Source of the DNA: Myxococcus stipitatus
GTDB lineage: Bacteria; Myxococcota; Myxococcia; Myxococcales; Myxococcaceae
NCBI RefSeq assembly: GCF_021412625.1
Contig: NZ_JAKCFI010000003.1
Span: 434,001-498,000, forward strand
DNA: 64,000 bases
Reading direction: 5' to 3'
Part shown: positions 16,669 to 24,956 of the stretch, in pieces
How the letters are laid out: every line of letters begins with the position of its first letter
Numbering within the stretch: the stretch's first letter is position 1
Notes under the pieces: generated by a model
The model's input: the letters and a program-made list of their open reading frames with translations, nothing else
Told to the model about the DNA's origin: nothing
Databases searched by the model: none
Position numbers and translations under genes: made by a program

Positions 16669-19600
16669 TCAGCGCGAGGCCACGTCGAGGGTCCGCCACG
16701 TGGCCGGGATGGCCCGGGACACCTCGCCCGTCGCCGGGACCTCCAGCTCCTCGCGCAGGAACGTGCCCTCGCCGAAGACCAGCTTCCAGCCGAAGACGGT
16801 GTAGCGGCCGGGCGGGACGTCCTTGTAGACGACCTCCTCGCCCAGGGGCGAGGACTGGGGTTCGAGCGCCATGGTCGTCATCTGCCTCAAGCCCTCGGCG
16901 TCACGGGGCGCCCCCACCTCGCCGGAGACCAGCGCGAGGTAGACGCCCTTCATGGGCGCGCGCAGCTTCACGGTGGCGCCCCGCTGCGCCTCCTGGAAGG
17001 CGACGACCAAGACGCCCGTGGCGGGGACCTCGATGGTCTGGTCGTGGAAGACCGGAGTGTCCTCGTCGCCGTCCGGGGGCGAGGGGAGGAACGTCGCCCG
17101 GTAGCGCCCCGCGGGCATCCCGCGCACCTCGCCGCGCCCCTCGTCGAACTCCTCGTAGCGCTGCTCATGGCCCTGCGTGTCCAGGGCCGTGAGCCGGAGG
17201 GTGCCCGCCACCGGACGCCTGGCCCGGCTCGTCGCGCTGAACTGGAGCGTCGCTCCCGCGTCGAGCAGCACCCGCACCTTCGTCGTGCCAGGCGCGACCT
17301 CCAGCCGGGCCGGCAGGTAGCGGTCCTCCTGCGTCACCCGCAACGTGACCGGCCCCTCCTCCGAGGCGCTGATGGAGAACTGGCCCTGGGCATCCGTCTC
17401 CGAGGCGGACAGGAGCAGGGGGTCCTCGTCTGGCAACCCGAGGCGCGACTCGACGACGGCGACGAACGCGGAAGGAATGGGCGCGCCCGTGCGCAGGTCG
17501 AGGACGTGGCCGGTGATGACGCGGCTGGGGCTCAGGCGAATCACCCCCAGGTCGATGTCCGCGCGCGACGGGTCCGCCTGCGCCGCGCGCGCGACCGACG
17601 GGAAGCCGTCGACCTCGAACACCAGCGGCATGGGCGCGTCCATCGCGAGGACGGGATGGGAGAAGGTGCCGTCACTGGACGTCTGCTCCTGGCCGTTGAT
17701 GGAGAACGCGCGAGCAGGGGACCCATCCGGTAGCACCAGCGTCCCCTTCGCGTGGGAGCGGCGCTCCATCACCAGGGTCACCTCCTTCGCCTCGTCGAGG
17801 ACGACCTGGGGCCTCGAAATCGACTCGCTCGCCCCGTTGATGACAATCCGGGGCCGCTCCTCCAGGACCAGGATGCCGGTGGAGCGCTCCGGCAGGAACC
17901 AGTAGCCCTCCTTCTCGACGTCGAGGCGATACCGGCCCCGAGGCACCTTCCGGAGGTCGAAGCGCCCCGCCGTGTCGGTGTGGACGCCGCGCGGCGGGGA
18001 GTTGCCGCACGTCCTCACGTTTCGCGGCGCCCAGGGCTCCGGGGTGTCATGCATGAGGGTGGCCTGGACGGCGGCGTCCCTCACGGGCCTGCCCGAGTCG
18101 TCCACGACGGTGCCCTTCAAGGAGAGCTCCTGCTCCAGGCGCAGCTCGACCTTCGCCGTGGCCGTCCGCTCGACCGTCACCTCGTGCGTGGACTGCCGGT
18201 CCACTCCGTCCGTGTACTGGGTGGCCACCGCCATGTACCGCCCCGGCTTGATGCCCTGGCGGGTGACCTGTCCGCGCGCGTCGCTCCTGCCCAGGCGCAA
18301 CGCCTCGCCACGCTCGCCGCCCGGCGCGTCGGGGAGCGGCCAGAGGTCCACGAGGAAGCCGTCTCGCGGCAACCCGCGCTCGTCCACCACCGAGGCCACC
18401 ACGGTCGCCCCCATGTCGAGCCGCAGCTCCACGTCCCTCGAGGGCGCCGTGACGTCCTGGGACACCCCGACGAAGCGCTCGTCGTCGACGTGGACGGTGT
18501 AGCGGCCGGAGCGGGTCGCATCCAGGACGAAGGTGCCATCCGCCTTCGAGTACGTGTCCTCCTGAGGCTCGTACGCGTCGGTGTCCGTGTCCTCCTCCAT
18601 CTCCAGGCGGAGGTGGATGCCCTCCAGGGGCTGGCCCTGGGTGTCCATGACGCGACCGACGACGGAGCTGGCGCGGCGGAGCACGAAGTCCTGCGGCGGC
18701 ATGCCCCGCGTGAGCTTCCGCTCGTCACTCATCGCCTTGTCGAGATAGCCGGTCGCCTCCACGGTGAAGTCCCAGGTGCTGCCGTCCTCCACGGGGCCCA
18801 TCCGGTAGCGGCCATCCGCCGTGGTGCGCGCCTCCAGCTTCAGGTGGTACCGCTCGGAGCCGTGCGCCTGCACGAGCGCGCCGCCAATGGGGGCCCGCGC
18901 CGTGTCCAGCACGGTGCCCTCGACGAACAGGGCCGAGCCCAGCTCCAGGATGACGTCATCGGCGGGCGCGGAGCCCAGCTCCACGCGGGTGAGGGCGTAC
19001 TCGCCGTCCCGCTCCGCGCGCAGGGTGTAGGTCCCCTCGGCCAGCTCGAAGGAGAAGCGGCCCTGCTCATCCGTCGCGCGGCTGAACACGCGGGGCTGGT
19101 GCTGCGCGTCCTGTCTCGCGGTCACCTCCAGCCCGGCCACGGGCACTCCCTGGGAGAGCACCCGCCCGGCGAGCCGGTGGGGACGCTCCAGCTTGAACTC
19201 CTGTTCGCGCCCGCTGCGCGACGCGGACGTGAGCAGCGGCAGCCAGCCGTCGTGGGTGATGAAGACCAGGGTGTCGCTGGAGGGCAGTGGCCCCAGCTCG
19301 AACCGCCCCTGGGCGTCGGTGCTCGTGTCGAAGAAGCGGGTGTGGAGGACGGGCACGTACGTCACCCGCGCGTCGGGCAGGGGAGCGCCGTCTCCCAGGA
19401 CCACGCCGCGCATGGAGGGTGCCTCGGACATCGTCACCTCCACGTCCTGGCTGCCCGCGGGGACTCCCAGGCGCGTGCCCGCGTGGCGCTCGCCCAGCGC
19501 CCAGAGGGTATGCGGCCCCTCGGGCAGGCCCTCCAGCGTGAACGTGCCATCCGCCGCGGACGTCGTCTCCGCGTGCACCGGCGCCTCGCCCTGGCGCGCG

Positions 19601-19995
19601 GCGAGCATCTCCACGACGATGTCCTCGCCGCGGGGCAGACAGGCCAGCAGCGTGAGGTCCGGCTTCGGCGCGCTCGACAAGCGCTCGGACGCGGACCACA
19701 GCTCGGGGGGGCACGGCAGCTCCGACAGCGTCTCACCGACGATGGGCCAGGAGGCGGAGATGCGCGCGCCCGCGACGGGGCGGCCCCGCTCGTCCACCGC
19801 GACGCCCCGGATGGAGCGCCCTCCGCCGGGCACGTCCGCGCGAAGAGGGGGCGTGGTCCTCGTCATCCAGGCGACAGGCGCCCGCGCCGCCGCGCCGTGC
19901 GTGTCGGCCTCCGAGGAGCCCAGCTCCCGGAGCAACCCCATCCCCAGGAGCGCGACCGCTCCCACGACGACGCACACTCCGAGGGTCTTGCGCAT
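16669..19995 (-). CDS. Large envelope protein of carboxypeptidase-regulatory-like domains
   Basis: A 1,108-residue member of the same family, separated from the other four copies by the yhaON-like pair. The start (MRKTLGVCVVVG) closely resembles that of the copy at 5001 (MRKALGASVGVG), suggesting these two are the closest pair. The hydrophobic helix spans about residues 5-22. Repeated beta-sandwich units follow, with the first containing GVAVDERGRPVAGARI and then TLSELPCP, the conserved Cys motif. Asp/Glu-rich turns such as DTDTDAYEPQEDTYS are specific to this copy. No enzyme active site is visible. Probably exported and structural. Confidence 0.85.
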   Translation of the reverse strand: MRKTLGVCVVVGAVALLGMGLLRELGSSEADTHGAAARAPVAWMTRTTPPLRADVPGGGRSIRGVAVDERGRPVAGARISASWPIVGETLSELPCPPELWSASERLSSAPKPDLTLLACLPRGEDIVVEMLAARQGEAPVHAETTSAADGTFTLEGLPEGPHTLWALGERHAGTRLGVPAGSQDVEVTMSEAPSMRGVVLGDGAPLPDARVTYVPVLHTRFFDTSTDAQGRFELGPLPSSDTLVFITHDGWLPLLTSASRSGREQEFKLERPHRLAGRVLSQGVPVAGLEVTARQDAQHQPRVFSRATDEQGRFSFELAEGTYTLRAERDGEYALTRVELGSAPADDVILELGSALFVEGTVLDTARAPIGGALVQAHGSERYHLKLEARTTADGRYRMGPVEDGSTWDFTVEATGYLDKAMSDERKLTRGMPPQDFVLRRASSVVGRVMDTQGQPLEGIHLRLEMEEDTDTDAYEPQEDTYSKADGTFVLDATRSGRYTVHVDDERFVGVSQDVTAPSRDVELRLDMGATVVASVVDERGLPRDGFLVDLWPLPDAPGGERGEALRLGRSDARGQVTRQGIKPGRYMAVATQYTDGVDRQSTHEVTVERTATAKVELRLEQELSLKGTVVDDSGRPVRDAAVQATLMHDTPEPWAPRNVRTCGNSPPRGVHTDTAGRFDLRKVPRGRYRLDVEKEGYWFLPERSTGILVLEERPRIVINGASESISRPQVVLDEAKEVTLVMERRSHAKGTLVLPDGSPARAFSINGQEQTSSDGTFSHPVLAMDAPMPLVFEVDGFPSVARAAQADPSRADIDLGVIRLSPSRVITGHVLDLRTGAPIPSAFVAVVESRLGLPDEDPLLLSASETDAQGQFSISASEEGPVTLRVTQEDRYLPARLEVAPGTTKVRVLLDAGATLQFSATSRARRPVAGTLRLTALDTQGHEQRYEEFDEGRGEVRGMPAGRYRATFLPSPPDGDEDTPVFHDQTIEVPATGVLVVAFQEAQRGATVKLRAPMKGVYLALVSGEVGAPRDAEGLRQMTTMALEPQSSPLGEEVVYKDVPPGRYTVFGWKLVFGEGTFLREELEVPATGEVSRAIPATWRTLDVASR

Positions 19996-20073
19996 GAATG
20001 GGCTCCGGCTGTCCCGAACGGAGCGCCCAGGATAGCAGCCGGAGCCCTCCCCGCGTGACGCGGGGCCACGCGG

Positions 20074-20277
20074 TCAGTGCGCGGTGCCGGCGTCACCCCC
20101 CTGCATCGAGCCGCTGCCGCCCGTGCCTTCCTGGGTGCCCATGGAGCCGCCGGAGCCCGAGCCGCCCGTGGCGCCCTGGTTGTGCTGCCCCGACTCCCGG
20201 CTCCTGTCCCGGCAGCCCGACAGCATCAGCGCCGCCGCCACCAGCCCCATCCCCATCCATCGCGTGAAGGTACTCAT
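20074..20277 (-). CDS. Small Gly/Ser-rich lipoprotein
   Basis: A 67-residue protein with a signal peptide (MSTFTRWMGMGLVAAALM) and a canonical lipobox LSGC, so the mature lipoprotein is about 46 residues. The mature part is basic at first (RDRSRES), then low-complexity Gly/Ser/Gln with repeated GGSGS units, probably disordered. The start at 20277 has an AAAGGGAGGA-type ribosome site just upstream. Genes of this kind are common and poorly conserved in myxobacteria; no function can be assigned. Confidence 0.7.
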   Translation of the reverse strand: MSTFTRWMGMGLVAAALMLSGCRDRSRESGQHNQGATGGSGSGGSMGTQEGTGGSGSMQGGDAGTAH

Positions 20278-20416
20278 CGCGCACTCCTCCCTTTCAAGGT
20301 TGCGCCAAGGCTGGGGGCGCCGTGGCGGGTGGGCACCCCCCCCGCGAGGCTCCCTCCCTCGTCCGCCCCCGACCCGGGTGGGGGCGGGATGTCGCTCCAC
20401 GTCCGCGCGCTCGCGC

Positions 20417-21277
20417 TCACGTCTCACGGCGCAGCACGAGCAGGCCGTACTCCAGGCCCCCATCCATCAGCGCCTGCTGGAGGCGCAGGTGCTCGCGGCT
20501 CGACTCGCCCCGCACGTGGCCGGGTGGGCCCATGCCGCCTGTCCGCTCGTGCGACATCAGCTCCAGCGTGAGCGACCAGAAGCCCACCACCCGCGAGGAC
20601 AGGTCGTCGCGCGACTCCAGCTCCAGGCCCGCGGCCTGCGCGGTGGACAGGTATTCGTGCAGCGTGCCGACGCGCGTGCGCCAGTACCGGTCGAACGGCG
20701 CGGCCAGCTCCGGACGCCTGACGAAGCAGTCGGCCACGAGCGCCACGCCCCCGGGCCGCAAGAGCGCGCGCACCCGGCGGAACCACTCCGCGCGGGGCAG
20801 GTAGCTGCTGCTCTCCAGCGCCACCACCGCGTCGAAGCACGCGCGGCCCGGCACCGCGAGCGCGTCGCAGCGCAGCACCTTCACCCGCGCGCCCACGCCC
20901 TCGATTTCGGCGAAGGTGCGCACCAGCTCCACATGTGACGCGACGTTGGTCACCGCCGTCACGTGGGCCCGGTGCTCGGAGGCCCAGTACAGGCTGCCGC
21001 CGCCCAGGCCACAGCCCACGTCGAGCACGTCGCCCCCGTCCGGGAAGCGCCCCGCCGCGCGCGCCAGCTCCGCCAGGAGGGCCTCCTGCGCGGCGTGGAT
21101 GTGCTCGCGCAGCAGCGGCTCCGACGCCCCGGGCGGAGGCAGGCCGTCCACCAGGCCGACGTGGAAGTGCACCCGGGGCCCCGGGCCGTAGCGGCGCAGG
21201 ATGCGCTCCGTCTTCTCCTCGTAATAGGCGACGACGTCGTCCTGACGGACCTCGCGTCGCGACAGCTCCCCCCTCAT
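20417..21277 (-). CDS. Class I SAM-dependent methyltransferase, last gene of a terpenoid-like operon
   Basis: A 286-residue methyltransferase. Motif I is VLDVGCGLGGGS, followed by the acidic loop and post-motif FDAVVALESSSYL and LRPGGVALVAD. The N-terminus contains YYEEKTERILRRYGPGPRVH, which resembles small-molecule C-/O-methyltransferases of the sterol/tocopherol/prenyl type. Its start overlaps the stop of the polyprenyl-synthase-like gene (ATGA), so the two are coupled. From that context I infer that the substrate is an isoprenoid diphosphate or its product, but this is inference; residues alone do not define the acceptor. Confidence 0.8.
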   Translation of the reverse strand: MRGELSRREVRQDDVVAYYEEKTERILRRYGPGPRVHFHVGLVDGLPPPGASEPLLREHIHAAQEALLAELARAAGRFPDGGDVLDVGCGLGGGSLYWASEHRAHVTAVTNVASHVELVRTFAEIEGVGARVKVLRCDALAVPGRACFDAVVALESSSYLPRAEWFRRVRALLRPGGVALVADCFVRRPELAAPFDRYWRTRVGTLHEYLSTAQAAGLELESRDDLSSRVVGFWSLTLELMSHERTGGMGPPGHVRGESSREHLRLQQALMDGGLEYGLLVLRRET

Positions 21278-22011
21278 GACGGCACCTCCGGCAATATCGG
21301 CTCGATGCGGCGCAGGGCCGCGTCCAGGCAGCGCAGGTCCCACGCGCGCAGCGCGTCCGCGGCCGAGCGCGCCCAGGCCACCACCGCGTCCTGGTCTCCG
21401 GGTGGCAACGTGGTGAAGCGCGCGTCCCGGGTGCGGATGTCCTCCGCGACGTGCGCGGCCACGCCCAGCGCCTGCCCCACCGCCACCGCGCGCCCCTCCA
21501 GCCGCGTGTCCGCCCACAGCACGCGCAGGTACGCGGCCCACTGGAGCCCGGCGATGCCCTCCGCCACGCGGCGGTACACCGGCGCCGTCCACTCGCGCAC
21601 GCGCACCTCCTGCGCCTGGGGGCCGGCGGCCACGGACAACAGGCGCGCGCCCTCGGCCAGCGCGACCATGGGCACGCGCGCCGCGGGCTCGGCCAGCGTG
21701 GCGTAGGCCAGGTTCTGCAGGAGGAACTGCACGCACGGCCCGTCGCGCCGCGGGGAGGCGTAGTACGTGCAGTCGCCATCGATGAGGTCGTCGGCGAGGT
21801 TGCCCGCGCAGAAGCTGAAGAACAGGCCCACGCCGCGCGCCACCAGCACGCCGCGCTCCAGGCCCGCCTCCGCCCCCGCCTCGTAGAACAGCGGCAGGGG
21901 GCCGGGCTGGGCCTCCTCCATCGCGGTGAGCACGTCCCGCTCCGACACGTCCGGCAGCTCCAGCCGCCGCAGCGCGCGCAGCGCTTCCTGGTACAGGGCT
22001 CCGCCGCTCAT
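21274..22011 (-). CDS. Polyprenyl-synthase-like (trans-isoprenyl diphosphate synthase fold) protein
   Basis: A short 245-residue all-alpha protein. It has a DDLID motif (Asp74, Asp75, Asp78) at the position of the first Asp-rich motif. A second acidic site, AEDIRTRD (190-196), is preceded by ALGVAAHV, like the G-x-A-F-Q-x-x-D-D region of prenyltransferases. The usual length is nearer 300, and the conserved Lys/Arg residues that bind isopentenyl diphosphate are not clear. It may therefore be a terpene cyclase-like or degenerate synthase. It overlaps both neighbours by 4 bp (ATGA), between a histidine kinase and a methyltransferase. Confidence 0.65.
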   Translation of the reverse strand: MSGGALYQEALRALRRLELPDVSERDVLTAMEEAQPGPLPLFYEAGAEAGLERGVLVARGVGLFFSFCAGNLADDLIDGDCTYYASPRRDGPCVQFLLQNLAYATLAEPAARVPMVALAEGARLLSVAAGPQAQEVRVREWTAPVYRRVAEGIAGLQWAAYLRVLWADTRLEGRAVAVGQALGVAAHVAEDIRTRDARFTTLPPGDQDAVVAWARSAADALRAWDLRCLDAALRRIEPILPEVPS

Positions 22012-23372
22012 GGGTACTCCCGTGGCAGGACCAGCCGCAGCAGGGCCCCGCCGTCCGTCATGTTCTCGCGCTGGAGCACGCCGCCGCTGGCGCGCAGCAG
22101 GCACTCGCTCGTGTACAGGCCCAGGCCCATGCCGTCCGACTTGGACGAGGCCAGCGCCTGGGCGGAGCCGTCGAGCAGCGCGGGCGGGAAGCCCGGGCCG
22201 TCGTCGGTGATGACCACCTCCAACCGCCCGCTGAGCGGCTCCACGCGGGCCACCACGGACACGCGCGTGGCGCCCCGCGCCCCGTCCCCCTCGCACGCGT
22301 TGAGCACCAGGTTCTCCAGCACCCGGCGCAGCGTGGTGGGGCCGCCGCGCATGCGCGCGCGCAGGGGCGAAGGGCTCGTCTCCAGCTCCACGCGGATGTC
22401 CACGTCCGGGTAGCGCAGGCCCACGCTGGCGCGCACCGTCTCCAGGAGCGGCCCCACCTCCACCGCCTCCGGCTCCGTGCCCACGTGGCGCCGGCCCTTC
22501 GCGTGGATCTCCGCCACCCCGTCGCGGATGCGGCGCAGGCTCTCCTGGAGCGTCTTGAGCAGCGCCTCCAGCTCCTGCCCCCCGGGCCCCAGCCTTCGCG
22601 AGCCCACGCCCAGCACGGTGAGCATGTCCGCCGCGCCGCCAGCGGTCATCAGCGCGCTGTCCAGCTCGTGCTGGGAGCCGAGGATTTCGCCGAGCGCCCG
22701 CGACAGCCGGCCCACGTCCTGCTCCTGCTGGTCCAGCAGCTGGGCCTGCACGGCGGCGCGCAGCCGCGCGGCCTCCGCCCGGGCGCGGTCGTGCTGCACC
22801 GCGAAGGTGCCCAGGTACAGCTCCGCGGTGAGGGCCGCCGGGCCGATGACGCCGAAGAGGACGAGGTGGTCCTCGCTCTCGCGCAGGGGCAGCGCGGCCA
22901 GCAGCGCCGCGGCCGTGCCCACCGCGAGGAAGGGCGTGCGCGGCGTCACCCGGTGCAGCCGGCCATGGAAGGCGGTGGTGAACAGGAGCAGGGACGCGAT
23001 GAGGGTGGCGCCCTGCAACTCCGACAGCGCCATCAGCGAGGCGAGGAAGAAGTGCAGGGCCGTCACGCCCAGCACCAGCCACACCCAGCCCCACGTCTCC
23101 AGGTGGCGGCGCCCCCGGTGGAGCAGCGAGAAGGCCAGCCCGCTGCCCAGCATGGGGGCCGCGCACGCCAGGCCCAGGCCGAAGGGCACGCCGAACACGA
23201 CGCGCGCGCCCGGGGCCCACGCGGCGGCGGCGAGCAGGCACACCACCAGCAGCGTGAGCACGCACCAGGGCCCCACGCCCGCGGCGGCGAGCACCTCCGC
23301 GGTGTCCTGGGCCCGCGTCCAGCGCCGGAAGGACGCCGTCAGGGCCGCGCGTCCTCCCCCCGCGCCGCTCAT
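22008..23372 (-). CDS. Six-TM sensor histidine kinase within the terpenoid-like operon
   Basis: A 454-residue membrane histidine kinase. Six hydrophobic segments occupy about residues 35-190 and there is no periplasmic domain, so it may sense a lipophilic ligand or membrane state. The dimerisation region contains LGSQHELDS with candidate phospho-acceptor His235, although the usual H-E-L-R-x-P-L is altered to HELDSAL. The ATPase domain is complete: N-box LENLVLNACEG, G1 DDGPGF and G2 DGMGLGLYTSE. No response regulator is adjacent. The start at 23372 overlaps the preceding gene and the stop overlaps the next, so it is co-translated with the biosynthetic-looking genes. Confidence 0.85.
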   Translation of the reverse strand: MSGAGGGRAALTASFRRWTRAQDTAEVLAAAGVGPWCVLTLLVVCLLAAAAWAPGARVVFGVPFGLGLACAAPMLGSGLAFSLLHRGRRHLETWGWVWLVLGVTALHFFLASLMALSELQGATLIASLLLFTTAFHGRLHRVTPRTPFLAVGTAAALLAALPLRESEDHLVLFGVIGPAALTAELYLGTFAVQHDRARAEAARLRAAVQAQLLDQQEQDVGRLSRALGEILGSQHELDSALMTAGGAADMLTVLGVGSRRLGPGGQELEALLKTLQESLRRIRDGVAEIHAKGRRHVGTEPEAVEVGPLLETVRASVGLRYPDVDIRVELETSPSPLRARMRGGPTTLRRVLENLVLNACEGDGARGATRVSVVARVEPLSGRLEVVITDDGPGFPPALLDGSAQALASSKSDGMGLGLYTSECLLRASGGVLQRENMTDGGALLRLVLPREYP

Positions 23373-23710
23373 ACGGTGGTGGTCAGCGTGAAGGTCGCGA
23401 GCGCCTGCAGCTGGTTGACCTCCCGCGTGGCCTCCTCGACGCGCGCGCCCAGCTCCTGGACGACGGCGGGCAGGCCGCGGCGTGTCACGCGCACCTCCAC
23501 CTCGCCGCCCGCCAGCAGGTGGTGCAGCGCCTCGAGGACCGGCGCCAGCGCGGGGTTGAGGCCCACCGCGCCGCCGGGCCCCTCCACCGCGCCCAGCTCC
23601 TGGAGCCTGCGCAGGTAGCCCTCCACGGCGCGGGCCAGGGGGACGTCGACGAGGTGGGGGACGCGGAGGTCCTGCTCGGTGTCGGTGGGGGCGTTGACGG
23701 ACCCGCTCAT
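23369..23710 (-). CDS. Hypothetical protein, first gene of the four-gene operon
   Basis: A 113-residue soluble protein beginning at 23710 (MSGSVNAPTDTEQD); longer upstream frame is Arg/Pro-rich and unlikely to be coding. A predicted helical middle (RAVEGYLRRLQELGAV) is followed by a Leu-rich helix and a beta-strand segment (EVEVRVTRR), then a helix ending ATFTLTTTV. I do not recognise the family. Its stop overlaps the kinase start (ATGA), so it may modulate or partner the kinase, but this is inference from position only. Confidence 0.65.
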   Translation of the reverse strand: MSGSVNAPTDTEQDLRVPHLVDVPLARAVEGYLRRLQELGAVEGPGGAVGLNPALAPVLEALHHLLAGGEVEVRVTRRGLPAVVQELGARVEEATREVNQLQALATFTLTTTV

Positions 23711-24056
23711 GAGGGGTGCTCCACTTCTGGGAGGGAGGGAATGGGAGGGCGTGCGAGGCGCGGGGCGGGGGCACGTCCGGTGGACTGCCTGGGCGCGAGC
23801 GACCGGGGTGGACGACACGTCGTGTCTCGAAGACCCATGCTGGCTGCCCCCGGTCACCAGGCACGCGCACCTTCGCGCGCGGCAGAGCAAAGCGAGCCGT
23901 CCGGGAGCGAGTCAAACGGTGGCCGGGCCGAGTGTTCTCCAGTCCCCGGGGCGGTGGTCCCCCGGGGCATGGCGTCCATGGGCGTCCGGGCGTCCGGGCG
24001 CGCTCGGGGGCGATGCAGGCGGAGCGCGTCCGGCCCACCGTTGCCGGGGGTGGTGC
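23711..24056. other. Divergent intergenic region with an inverted repeat
   Basis: This 346-bp stretch separates the minus-strand kinase/terpenoid operon from the plus-strand dehalogenase-like pair and must hold both promoters. No gene is convincing in it. The inverted repeat GACACGTCGTGTC (23814-23826, 6-bp arms, 1-nt centre) is a candidate operator. No clear sigma-70 boxes were found in this GC-rich sequence. Confidence 0.4.
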
Positions 24057-24956
24057 ATGGCCAGGGTCAGACAGGTGAGCGAGCGCGAGGCGACCGGCGC
24101 GGTCGAGCGCGTCTACCACGAGGTGCGGCGGACGATGCGCGTGACGGGGGTGGACGTGTCCCTGCGCACGTGGGCCGCCTTCCCGCGCTTCTTCGTCGCG
24201 ATGTGGGAGGCGATGGGTCCCAACGTGGAGACGCGGGCCTTCGAGGAGTCCGGGCAGGCGCTGTGGGGAGAGACGCTGGAGTCGACGGTGGGCTGGGAGG
24301 TGCTGGGCGCGTGGGAGACGGCGGACCTGGGACCCAGCCAGCGCTTCCACGCGCGCGGCATCCTGGAGCTGTACGAGGCGATGCAGCCCCGGGTGGCGTT
24401 GATGGTGGCGGCGGTGCGGCTGGCGTTGCGCGGCGAGCCGGTGGGGCGCGGCGGACCGCCGGGGACGGTGGAGCGGTTGGAGCGCGGCGCGCTGCCGCGC
24501 ATGGCGGCGATGGAGTGGGCGCCGGAGCGTCCGCCGGACGCGCGGCTGCGCGCGCTGTTCTCGGACATCGTGAAGCGGGTGGGGCCTCCGGGGGTGCCTG
24601 GGGAGTACCGCGCGCTGGCGTGCTGGCCGGAGTACCTGGAGTCGGTGTGGAGCCGGCTGGGGCCGGTGATGCGGGACCCCGGGTACGCGCGGGCCGTGGA
24701 GGGCGTGCGCGAGTCGATGCGGCGGCGCGCGCGGTCGCTGCCGTACGTCGTGGGGCTGAGCCGGGCGCGGGTGGCGTCGCTGGGCGAGGACGCGGACGCG
24801 GTGCTGCGGTTGACGGACGCGCTGGAGGCGCGGCTGCCGGGGCTGCTGTTGAACCTGGCGCTGATGGTGCAGGACGTGCCGGACATCCTGAGGCAGCCCA
24901 TCCCGGGGGCATCCCGGCTGGTGCCGGACTGGGTGGCCGCCAAGGAGCTGCGATGA
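24057..24956 (+). CDS. DehI-family (2-haloacid dehalogenase-like) protein
   Basis: A 299-residue protein that resembles DehI, the cofactor-free dehalogenase that uses an activated water on both enantiomers of 2-haloacids. The length is right, and the two-fold internal repeat of that family shows in the blocks FPRFFVAMWEAMGPNVETR (43-61) and WPEYLESVWSRLGPVMRDP (190-208). From memory, the catalytic Asp of DehI lies in a short S-D-Y segment before the second block; here that segment reads PGEY, with Glu183. If my alignment is right, activity may be altered or lost. The stop overlaps the start of the next gene (ATGA). Confidence 0.65.
   Translation: MARVRQVSEREATGAVERVYHEVRRTMRVTGVDVSLRTWAAFPRFFVAMWEAMGPNVETRAFEESGQALWGETLESTVGWEVLGAWETADLGPSQRFHARGILELYEAMQPRVALMVAAVRLALRGEPVGRGGPPGTVERLERGALPRMAAMEWAPERPPDARLRALFSDIVKRVGPPGVPGEYRALACWPEYLESVWSRLGPVMRDPGYARAVEGVRESMRRRARSLPYVVGLSRARVASLGEDADAVLRLTDALEARLPGLLLNLALMVQDVPDILRQPIPGASRLVPDWVAAKELR

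Noticed and set aside
24057-24956. Claiming an active 2-haloacid dehalogenase
   Set aside because: The expected catalytic Asp position appears to be Glu183; function is left open.
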